Shown one piece after another: positions 1-5,698 of a DNA stretch of 6,846 bases. The DNA is from Candidatus Nitrosopumilus sp. GTDB taxonomy: Archaea; Thermoproteota; Nitrososphaeria; Nitrososphaerales; Nitrosopumilaceae. Location of the stretch: NCBI GenBank assembly GCA_029861085.1, contig JAOUAE010000071.1, forward strand, positions 1-6,846, read 5' to 3'. The notes below the pieces were generated by a model. It was not told the origin of the DNA and searched no databases. It worked only from the letters and a program-made list of their open reading frames with translations. How positions within the stretch are numbered: position 1 is the stretch's first letter; each line of letters begins with the position of its first letter. The translations under genes were made by a program, and so were the position numbers.

Positions 1-44
1 ATCTAAAGCCGGCCCAAACGGTTGGCGAGGATTGGGGACAGTGA
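1..44 (+). CDS. lysW: LysW amino-group carrier protein, C-terminal end only (partial at left edge)
   Basis: Only the last 13 codons are in the window (frame starting at base 3), reading LKPAQTVGEDWGQ and then TGA at 42-44. The EDWG ending is the signature tail of LysW, the small acidic zinc-ribbon protein that carries and protects the amino group of alpha-aminoadipate (lysine route) or glutamate (ornithine/arginine route) during biosynthesis. In characterised LysW proteins the last residue is Glu, whose gamma-carboxyl is joined to the substrate by LysX. Here the last codon is CAG (Gln), which is odd and is discussed as a finding. The stop overlaps the lysX start by four bases (GTGA). Identification rests on the tail plus the lysX and lysK genes that follow; the zinc-ribbon part lies outside the window. 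Confidence 0.85.
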   Translation, partial: LKPAQTVGEDWGQ

Positions 45-883
45 ATCCTGACGTTACCATTCTTTACGATACCATCCGTTGGGAAGAAAAAGCTCTACTA
101 GAAGCTGGTAAAAAAAATAACATAAACATACAGATGATAGATTGTAAGAAGCTGGCATTAGATTTAGAAAAAAAACCCGAAGAATACGGTGTAGTTATTC
201 AAAGGTGTGTAAGCTATTATAGGAATCTACACTCAACGGCTGCTCTTGAAGGACTCGGAGTAAAAGTGATCAACTGTTTGAACACAGGAGTTTTTGCCGG
301 GAATAAGTTATTTACACATATGCTATTAAAAAAATTTAAAGTCCCAACACCTGATGCAACTGTAGCATTTTCAAAAGATGCAGCTTTGCAAGCATTAGAG
401 GCACAAGGATACCCCAAAGTGATCAAACCAACAGTTGGTAGTTGGGGCAGATTGATTTCAAAATTAAATGACAAAGATGCAGCTGAAGGGATTATTGAAA
501 GTAGGGAAAATATGTATCCCATATACCAAGTTCACTACCTAGAAGAGTTTGTAAAAAGACCACCAAGAGACATCAGAGCAATTATGGTAGGAGACAAAAT
601 AGTTGCAGCAATCTATAGGATTTCTAAGCATTGGAAAACTAATATGGCATTAGGCGGGTTTGCTGAACCTTGTAAGGTTACACAAGAAATGGAAGAAATG
701 TGTATCAAGGCAAAAAATGCGGTTCAAGGAGATATTGTAGGTGTAGATTTGATGGAAAGTGATGAGAAAGGACTAGTAGTACATGAAGTAAACAATACGA
801 CAGAATACAAAAACACAGTTAGAGTATGTGATGTAGACATTCCTTCCTTAATGCTAGAATATGCACTGAAGATAGAAAAGTAA
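41..883 (+). CDS. lysX: LysX/ArgX: ATP-dependent [LysW]-aminoadipate (or glutamate) ligase
   Basis: ATP-grasp ligase of 280 residues, the usual size for the family. It joins the amino group of alpha-aminoadipate and/or glutamate to the C-terminal residue of LysW, the entry step of carrier-protein lysine or ornithine/arginine synthesis in the cytoplasm. Visible features from the GTG start: an N-terminal YDTIRWEEK segment typical of LysX; ATP-grasp signatures VIKPTVGSWGR (about 128-137), RDIRAIMVGDKIVAAIYR (about 176-193), HWKTNMALGG (197-206); and the metal-binding end VDLMES with HEVNNTTEYKN (about 235-258), where E249 and N251 are likely magnesium ligands. I chose GTG at 41, which overlaps the lysW stop (GTGA), over an in-frame TTG at 32, because it gives the expected start MNPDVTILYD and suggests translational coupling. 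Whether it prefers aminoadipate, glutamate or both cannot be read from this sequence alone. Confidence 0.94.
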   Translation: MNPDVTILYDTIRWEEKALLEAGKKNNINIQMIDCKKLALDLEKKPEEYGVVIQRCVSYYRNLHSTAALEGLGVKVINCLNTGVFAGNKLFTHMLLKKFKVPTPDATVAFSKDAALQALEAQGYPKVIKPTVGSWGRLISKLNDKDAAEGIIESRENMYPIYQVHYLEEFVKRPPRDIRAIMVGDKIVAAIYRISKHWKTNMALGGFAEPCKVTQEMEEMCIKAKNAVQGDIVGVDLMESDEKGLVVHEVNNTTEYKNTVRVCDVDIPSLMLEYALKIEK

Positions 884-886
884 GAA

Positions 887-2014
887 TTGGACACTAATTT
901 TACAGTAACACCAAGATTTGCAGTAAAGATGCTAGAGAAAGCACTCAGACTGTACACTCCATCTCTCAGTGAAAAACCAATGGCAGAATTTTTGGCTGAT
1001 AAATGCGATGACCTAGGATTTGAAGATATTCGAATTGATGAAGTAGGAAATGTTATTGCAAAGAAAGGTTCAGGTTCGCCCAAAATTATGTTATGTGGAC
1101 ACATGGATGTGGTTCCAGGTAAAGTCAAAGTTAGAAAAGAAGGAGATTCACTTTATGGACGTGGGGCATCAGATGCAAAAGCTCCACTGATGGCGATGCT
1201 ATTTGCTGCAGCATCAATTCAAAATAACAATGGAACAATATTTTTTGTAGGTGCAGTAGATGAAGAGGGAAATGCCACGGGAATAAAAAATCTAGTTAAA
1301 AAAAAAATGGGTATCGATTATGCAGTTTTTGGAGAACCAAGCGGAATCAAACAAGTCACTATTGCATACAAAGGAAGACTAGCAATTAATCTCAAAATTA
1401 GTGTAGAGGATAGCTCTCATGCAAGTGCACCATGGCTTTCAAAAAATGCAATTCAGGAATCAATGGTATTTGCAAAAGAACTAAAGGACAGATTAGAAAA
1501 AAACCAAGAAGACAGAACCAAAGGAATGTTATTGACTGTAACAATGACTGAAATCAAAGGTGGAACCAGCCACAATGTAACTCCAAAAGAATGTGAAACC
1601 ATTTTTGACATCAGGATTCCCGTAGATATGAATTGTAAGTCAATTGAACAAAAGATTGCAACAACTGTAAAAGAAATATCACAAGAAAGAGGAGTCGAGG
1701 CTTTTTATTCAATTCTTGATGAAACAGAGCCATTTGAGGCGCCTCATAATTCTGCAATTGTCAGGGCATTTACCCTTGGAGTCATGGAAGTAGAGCATTC
1801 AAGACCAACTTTAATTAGAAAAACAGGGACCGGAGACATGAATGTATTAGGAAATCAGTGGGAGATTCCAGTTGTCACATATGGTCCAGGAGATCCTCAT
1901 GAGGCCCATACAATTGATGAGAAAGTTTCAATTGATGAATACCTCAGGGGAATCGAAATTCTTAAGAAAATGTTACAGCATTTAAAAAGACTTCATGATA
2001 AAAAAATGCAATAA
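887..2014 (+). CDS. lysK: LysK: [LysW]-lysine / [LysW]-ornithine hydrolase (M20 metallopeptidase)
   Basis: A 375-residue M20/ArgE-DapE-type deacylase that should cleave the isopeptide bond to release lysine and/or ornithine from LysW at the end of the pathway begun by LysX. The di-metal site is complete: H72 and D74 in GHMDVVPG, D96 in GRGASDAKAP, the general base and metal ligand pair E126-E127 in VDEEGNATG, E150 in FGEPSG, and H341 in DPHEAHTIDE. The region between about 170 and 285 would be the inserted dimerisation domain. The start is TTG at 887, three bases after the lysX stop and in the same frame. The next in-frame candidate, ATG at 929, would remove 14 residues that look like part of the first helix. 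There is no clear Shine-Dalgarno, so coupling to lysX is likely. An A10 run at 1298-1307 encodes three lysines and leaves the frame intact. Specificity (lysine versus ornithine) is not resolved. Confidence 0.93.
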   Translation: MDTNFTVTPRFAVKMLEKALRLYTPSLSEKPMAEFLADKCDDLGFEDIRIDEVGNVIAKKGSGSPKIMLCGHMDVVPGKVKVRKEGDSLYGRGASDAKAPLMAMLFAAASIQNNNGTIFFVGAVDEEGNATGIKNLVKKKMGIDYAVFGEPSGIKQVTIAYKGRLAINLKISVEDSSHASAPWLSKNAIQESMVFAKELKDRLEKNQEDRTKGMLLTVTMTEIKGGTSHNVTPKECETIFDIRIPVDMNCKSIEQKIATTVKEISQERGVEAFYSILDETEPFEAPHNSAIVRAFTLGVMEVEHSRPTLIRKTGTGDMNVLGNQWEIPVVTYGPGDPHEAHTIDEKVSIDEYLRGIEILKKMLQHLKRLHDKKMQ

Positions 2015-3048
2015 TGTTGTGGTTTGTAGGTTTAGGAATTTCGGGATTCAAATCAATTCCCATTGAAGCAATAGATATTTTATCAAATGCAGATATAGTA
2101 TATCTTGAACAATTTACAAGCCCAATTGGAAAATCAGATCTAATTAAAATTAAAAATGCAATGAAAGGGGAATTCAAACTTGCAAAAAGATGGCTAGTGG
2201 AGGACGGCAATGAAATTTTAAAAAATGCAAAGAAAAAGAAAGTAGTATTATTAGCTTATGGTGATCCATACATTGCGACAACTCACATAGAGTTGAGAAC
2301 CAGAGCAATTGAAGAGAAAATAAAAACGCGTTCCATTCACGCTTCATCATCTCTTACATCGATGATTGGAGAATGCGGTTTACATTTTTACAAAATTGGA
2401 AGAATTGCAACAATAATGAGCGAAATGGCCCTTACAACACCATATTATGTAATTTACAAAAATATCATTGAAGGGAACCACACTGTACTTCTGCTAGAAT
2501 ATAATCAAGACAAAGATTTTTTCTTAGATCCTAAAGATGCATTAAAAGGGCTTTTAGAAACAGAAAAAGGACAGACAAGAAATGTCATCAGTTTGTCATC
2601 ATATGCAATAGTTGCATCAAGAATTGGATTCAAGGATCAAAAAATTATTTCAGGTAAGATATCTAGTCTTAGAAAAATAGATTTTGGAAAACCGCCACAT
2701 ACGATAATTATTCCAGGCAGATTACATTTTACAGAATCAGATGCCTTGAAGATGTTGGGGCAGTATGTTGATGAGCCATGCGATAATACCGAAAAAACAA
2801 AGAAGATCTCCATTCAGATGATGAAAAAATATGTGCCAATGGTCAGAGAAGCACTTGAAGAAATTCAGCCGCTATACAAAGATCAAAAAGAGTTTCAAGG
2901 AATTTTAGAAAATACAGAATTGTATGTTAAAGATGCAGAAAAATTTTTAGAAGATGGTCAAGATGAGGTGGCAATTTTGAGTATAGGATATGCAGACGGT
3001 CTTGTAGATGCATTGAGATTGGCAAAGGGCCTTGATCCAAAAATGTGA
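2014..3048 (+). CDS. dph5: Diphthine synthase (Dph5/DphB) with C-terminal DUF357-like domain
   Basis: SAM-dependent methyltransferase of the tetrapyrrole-methylase fold that methylates the modified histidine of elongation factor 2 during diphthamide synthesis. Recognised by the N-terminal MLWFVGLGISG strand-turn with YLEQFTSP (1-37), the AYGDPYIATTH SAM-binding loop (81-91), the GECGLHFYKIGR segment (119-130), the TTPYYVIYKN block (141-150) and PGRLHFTESDALKML (234-248). Stand-alone Dph5 proteins are about 250-270 residues. Here a further stretch of about 85 residues (258-344), predicted helical and charged with a YADGLVDALRLA ending, looks like the DUF357 family, so this is a fusion. The ATG overlaps the lysK stop by one base (TAATG), implying co-translation. 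Partners for the other diphthamide steps are not in the window. The methyltransferase call is firm; the DUF357 assignment is from recognition and its role is unknown. Confidence 0.93.
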   Translation: MLWFVGLGISGFKSIPIEAIDILSNADIVYLEQFTSPIGKSDLIKIKNAMKGEFKLAKRWLVEDGNEILKNAKKKKVVLLAYGDPYIATTHIELRTRAIEEKIKTRSIHASSSLTSMIGECGLHFYKIGRIATIMSEMALTTPYYVIYKNIIEGNHTVLLLEYNQDKDFFLDPKDALKGLLETEKGQTRNVISLSSYAIVASRIGFKDQKIISGKISSLRKIDFGKPPHTIIIPGRLHFTESDALKMLGQYVDEPCDNTEKTKKISIQMMKKYVPMVREALEEIQPLYKDQKEFQGILENTELYVKDAEKFLEDGQDEVAILSIGYADGLVDALRLAKGLDPKM

Positions 3049-3093
3049 TTTTGAGTAATGAATTAAAGAGAGAGTCTAAGAACAGAAAAAATA

Positions 3094-3711
3094 TTGGAAT
3101 TAAATGAAAAAATAATTCTTGCTACAATATACACATGTCAAATTGAAGAAAAAGTTCCTTTTGAACTAATTAAGAAGAAAAGTATGCTTTCAACAGAGGC
3201 CATCAACTCAAAGATAGATGAATTGATAGAAAATCACCTCGTTAACGAAGATAGAAGCACGCTCACTGAAATGGGTAGAAATTCGTTACGCATAGTATTA
3301 GCTGGAGGAGTTTTTGACATCATCCATCCAGGACACATTCACACATTAAATGCTGCAAAGAAATTAGGAGATGTCTTAGTTGTGGTCGTAGCAACTGACA
3401 ACACAGCAGTAAAAATGAAGAAAAGAAGACCACTTCACACTCAAGATCAAAGACAAGAATTGGTTAATTCATTATCAATGGTAGATCTTTGTTTGATTGG
3501 ACAAGAAGAGGATATTTTCAAGACGGTAAATCACGTTAAACCACAAATCATTGCATTAGGCTATGATCAAACCCATCAAGAGAAATTCATCACGGAAGGA
3601 TGTAAAAAAATAAAGCTTGATGCAAAAGTTGCGAGATTACAGTCACCAATTCCTGAAAGCTCTAGCTCTAAAATTGAAAAGGAATACGGAGAATCTATTC
3701 ACGGAATTTAA
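3094..3711 (+). CDS. ribL: Winged-helix / cytidylyltransferase fusion, probable FAD synthase (RibL)
   Basis: A 205-residue protein in two parts. Residues 1-65 form a winged-helix DNA-binding-like domain (ATIYTCQIEEKVPFELIKKK, then a recognition-helix-like segment 33-50, and a wing ending LTEMGRNSLR). Residues 66-200 are a nucleotidyltransferase domain: AGGVFDIIHPGHIHTL with H78-P-G-H81 as the HxGH nucleotide-binding motif, VVVATDNTAVKMKKRRP, ALGYDQ (154-159) and SSSSKI near the C-terminus in place of the usual ISSTxI. This matches archaeal RibL, which adenylates FMN to FAD. The convergent neighbour is riboflavin kinase, the preceding step, which supports the call. Other members of the family make CDP-alcohols, so substrate is not proven. 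The start is TTG at 3094: an upstream in-frame ATG at 3058 is closed by TAA two codons later. The stop overlaps the ribK stop by four bases on the opposite strand. Confidence 0.85.
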   Translation: MELNEKIILATIYTCQIEEKVPFELIKKKSMLSTEAINSKIDELIENHLVNEDRSTLTEMGRNSLRIVLAGGVFDIIHPGHIHTLNAAKKLGDVLVVVVATDNTAVKMKKRRPLHTQDQRQELVNSLSMVDLCLIGQEEDIFKTVNHVKPQIIALGYDQTHQEKFITEGCKKIKLDAKVARLQSPIPESSSSKIEKEYGESIHGI

Positions 3712-4391
3712 GAATTGATTTGAATATTAATTAAAACTTTTGACCCATCTTTTAGTTTTCCAGTTTTTCTTAGGCAAGATTTAGAAATTAATTCTATTAT
3801 TGAATCATCATGATGTGTACGTTCAAGTATAATTAATTCACAATTTATGGAATTATTTAATTTAGCAATAAAACATTTTACCCAACCATAAGTTCTTTTA
3901 CCATCAGAAAAACTTTTGATTTTAACACCATTCAAAGTTTCAAATTGCTTAATAGACTCCTGATGAATTTTTTGATCTAATCTTACATTAAGAGTTCCTG
4001 GAAATGGGACATATCCAATTTTAGATTGAAATTGTTTTGTGTATCCTTTTAATCCCATATAGTATGCACCTTCACCCATTCCAGAAACTAGTGTACCTTT
4101 TAATTCAACAAATGAAGGAGAGGAATCAAGGCTTTTTTGTAAAATAGATGAAAGTTTTACCATTTCAGAAAATCCTTTTGAGGTAATTTTAACAGAAATA
4201 TTTCTGCCGCTAATTATTCTCTCAATGAATTTATTTTGTTCTAATTCGAGAAGATGTTTTGATGCTGCTTGCTGTGATTTTTGTATATGCTTACCAAGAG
4301 AAGAAGTGGTGACAGTAACGTAATTATATTTTGCTCCTTTAGAAAGTAAATAAGAGAGAGTTAAGAGATGTTGAATCTTTAATTCAGCCAT
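3708..4391 (-). CDS. ribK: CTP-dependent riboflavin kinase with N-terminal winged helix (RbkR-type)
   Basis: A 227-residue protein phosphorylating riboflavin to FMN using CTP, a purely archaeal enzyme. The C-terminal kinase domain (about 95-227, DUF120 family) shows GTLVSGMGEGAYYM (99-112), GYVPFPGTLNVRLD (126-139) and ERTHHDD (190-196), all conserved in characterised RibK. The N-terminal 85 residues are a winged helix (TTSSLGKHIQKSQQAASKHLLELE as helix-turn-helix, then ISVKITSKGF as wing). The same architecture is found in RbkR, described in archaea as a bifunctional riboflavin kinase and transcription regulator of flavin genes, so a regulatory role is likely by homology but not shown here. 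ATG at 4391 lies five bases after the dnaG stop, so it is the second gene of a dnaG-ribK operon. Its end meets the ribL stop tail to tail. Confidence 0.93.
   Translation of the reverse strand: MAELKIQHLLTLSYLLSKGAKYNYVTVTTSSLGKHIQKSQQAASKHLLELEQNKFIERIISGRNISVKITSKGFSEMVKLSSILQKSLDSSPSFVELKGTLVSGMGEGAYYMGLKGYTKQFQSKIGYVPFPGTLNVRLDQKIHQESIKQFETLNGVKIKSFSDGKRTYGWVKCFIAKLNNSINCELIILERTHHDDSIIELISKSCLRKTGKLKDGSKVLINIQINS
3750..3769 (+). terminator. Possible T-rich terminator for the plus-strand block, inside antisense ribK
   Basis: About 40 bases past the ribL stop the plus strand has three closely spaced T runs (CTTTTAG, GTTTTCC, GTTTTTC), the pattern archaeal RNA polymerase terminates on. Because ribL and ribK overlap tail to tail, any ribL 3' end must lie within the complement of ribK coding sequence, so the run may simply reflect lysine and asparagine codons on the other strand. 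Confidence 0.25.
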
Positions 4392-4396
4392 ATATT

Positions 4397-5539
4397 CTAA
4401 GATACACCCAAGTCACCGAATGTTTTTAGCGTCATTCCATCAGAGTTTGATAATTTGGCAACTCTATGTCCTATGACACATTCAACACCAGCATTTTTGG
4501 CACCTTCTAAAAGTCTTTGAGTGATAATTCCATCCAATAGGAGATATTTGATTCCAGATTGGGTGGATAGCTTACTAACAACTTCACTGATTGGAACTTT
4601 GAAAACTTCGTTTTGATCACCGTCTAATGCAACTGCTTCGAGTGTTTCGTTGAGATTTTGAAAAACTTTTGTCGCCATTTCTGCAATAGGTTTATCATCA
4701 TTATTTTGCAATGTAGGAGATGGTTTTCCATCTCGAATTTCAGTAGCAATAGGTCTAAGAATTTCATCAATTCTTTGCGGGGTTAATTCTTCAACTTCAA
4801 CACCAGAATCTGCTTGTAATTCGTAGTCCAATGTAACAACAGATTGGAGTTCTTTGAGAATAAATCCACCAGAACGGTCACCATCAAGGAAAGCAACAAC
4901 AGTGTCTTTATCATTACATAATTCTTTAATAGACTCGTCAATTTTTGCTCCTTCAATTGCAAGTACATTGTCATATCCGGCCCTTAGAAGATTAATAACA
5001 TCCGCTCTGCCCTCAACTAAAATCACCCATTTAGAATCAAACACACCAGAACTGCACGTTAGTTTTGATGGGCCATAAGTAGATAGTTTTCCAGTGTCAC
5101 CTTGATGAACGTCATTTAGCATACTTTCACCCTCACTGACAGTTTTAGTTGCCCATTTTTGCTTAATTTCTTTTGCACGTTTTACAATATCTTCCTTCTT
5201 TGCAGCTCGTACATCATCAATGGCCACTAACGTAAATTTACAATCAAATGGCCCCACCTTGTCAATACTTTCAATACCTGCTGCAATTAATGCGCACGTA
5301 TCAATATCAGTACTCATCGGGATTAATGCATCACCGGCGGTGGTATTTGATGTAGGTTTTGCATTAACTTCAATGCGACCTACCTTAGAAACTCGTTGCA
5401 GCTCATTCAAATTCATCTCCGGGCCTAACAGTCCTTCTGTTTGGCCAAAGATGGCTCCGATTATATCTGCTCTTTCAACGAGTCCATCGACTTCATAGGA
5501 AAGTTTAACGTGATACTTGACAATTCCTGATTGAGGCAT
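4397..5539 (-). CDS. dnaG: Archaeal DnaG-type primase (Toprim protein)
   Basis: A 380-residue archaeal DnaG, shorter than bacterial DnaG and without its zinc-finger or DnaB-binding domains. The N-terminal block is characteristic (SGIVKYHVKLSYEVDG, then RADIIGAIFGQTEGLLG and ELQRVSKVGRIEV, residues 4-58). The Toprim catalytic core runs from about 170 to 245: WVILVEGRADVINLLRAGYDN with catalytic E176, AIEGAKI, and VAFLDGDRSGG with D219 and D221 as metal ligands. The C-terminal part (about 325-380) has YLLLDGIITQRLLEGAKNAG and IGHRVAKL. Archaeal DnaG has been found both as a primer-making enzyme and as a subunit of the RNA exosome, where it helps bind poly(A)-rich RNA. The ATG at 5539 has an in-frame TAG two codons upstream and a good Shine-Dalgarno. 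It leads the operon with ribK. Confidence 0.95.
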   Translation of the reverse strand: MPQSGIVKYHVKLSYEVDGLVERADIIGAIFGQTEGLLGPEMNLNELQRVSKVGRIEVNAKPTSNTTAGDALIPMSTDIDTCALIAAGIESIDKVGPFDCKFTLVAIDDVRAAKKEDIVKRAKEIKQKWATKTVSEGESMLNDVHQGDTGKLSTYGPSKLTCSSGVFDSKWVILVEGRADVINLLRAGYDNVLAIEGAKIDESIKELCNDKDTVVAFLDGDRSGGFILKELQSVVTLDYELQADSGVEVEELTPQRIDEILRPIATEIRDGKPSPTLQNNDDKPIAEMATKVFQNLNETLEAVALDGDQNEVFKVPISEVVSKLSTQSGIKYLLLDGIITQRLLEGAKNAGVECVIGHRVAKLSNSDGMTLKTFGDLGVS

Positions 5540-5547
5540 AAACTATT

Positions 5548-5554
5548 CATCTCC
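5548..5554 (-). promoter_or_regulatory. Shine-Dalgarno of dnaG (GGAGATG)
   Basis: Reading the minus strand, GGAGATG lies eight bases before the dnaG ATG, a good match to the archaeal GGAGGTGA-type site. It supports the start at 5539 and implies a leadered mRNA, unlike the apparently leaderless genes to its right. Confidence 0.7.
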
Positions 5555-5580
5555 TTTATTATCATAATTTCACTTTTTGC

Positions 5581-5604
5581 TTTCGATATATGAGGGTATC
5601 GAAA
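5581..5604. promoter_or_regulatory. Perfect inverted repeat in the dnaG-ribK promoter, candidate operator
   Basis: Arms TTTCGATA (5581-5588) and TATCGAAA (5597-5604) are perfect reverse complements separated by eight bases (TATGAGGG). The arm spacing suits a dimeric winged-helix regulator bound on one face of about one and a half helical turns. The element lies 42 bases upstream of the dnaG start, between or over the candidate TATA boxes, a position where binding would block transcription. The downstream ribK product itself carries a winged helix, so autoregulation is a natural hypothesis. A leader hairpin is the alternative reading. Confidence 0.5.
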
Positions 5605-5611
5605 TAATTTA

Positions 5612-5646
5612 CATTAAAAGTATAGAAATTCTCAAACATTTTAAAG
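5612..5646 (-). promoter_or_regulatory. Probable core promoter of the dnaG-ribK operon
   Basis: On the minus strand this AT-rich stretch offers two TATA-like elements: TATACTTTTAA (about 5614-5624) and TTTAAAAT (about 5639-5646). With the usual 25 bases from TATA centre to transcription start, the first would place the start near 5594, inside the inverted repeat, giving a leader of about 55 bases that contains the Shine-Dalgarno. A third candidate, TATATG-like sequence inside the repeat, would give a shorter leader. I cannot choose among them from sequence. Confidence 0.4.
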
Positions 5647-5671
5647 CATGTAAAAACTGTTACGTAAATAT

Positions 5672-5683
5672 AAAAATGAAAAA
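5672..5683 (-). terminator. T-tract terminator after the iron-sulfur carrier gene
   Basis: On the minus strand TTTTTCATTTTT begins about 15 bases after the TAA at 5699-5701, with further T-rich sequence downstream. Archaeal RNA polymerase commonly terminates at such runs without a hairpin. The position before the dnaG promoter fits a transcript boundary. Confidence 0.4.
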
Positions 5684-5698
5684 TAGTGATGTTTTTGT

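Noticed and set aside
32..40. TTG at 32 as the lysX start
   Set aside because: It would add three residues that overlap lysW further; GTG at 41 overlaps the lysW stop neatly and matches the expected N-terminus.
217..1128. Minus-strand open frames of about 100-134 codons opposite lysX and lysK
   Set aside because: They are antisense to well-conserved enzyme genes, have low-complexity serine/proline-rich translations and no promoter or ribosome site.
1962..2210. Minus-strand open frame of 82 codons across the lysK-dph5 junction
   Set aside because: It is fully antisense to conserved coding sequence with no supporting signals.
3049..3093. Short ATG AAT TAA and purine-rich GAGAGAG between dph5 and ribL as a ribL start or ribosome site
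   Set aside because: The ATG at 3058 is stopped after one codon and the purine run is about 20 bases from the TTG start, too far for a Shine-Dalgarno.
4783..5498. Open frames on both strands within dnaG (63, 74 and 92 codons)
   Set aside because: They overlap the Toprim-containing gene in other frames; translations are unlike known proteins and reflect AT-rich codon shadows.
5558..5568. ATTAT-C-ATAAT symmetry upstream of dnaG
   Set aside because: Five-base arms of pure A/T are expected by chance in this composition.
5660..5667. TTACGTAA palindrome in the carrier-dnaG intergenic region
   Set aside because: Only eight bases long, and a near copy (TAACGTAA) occurs within ribK coding sequence, so there is no evidence for a site.
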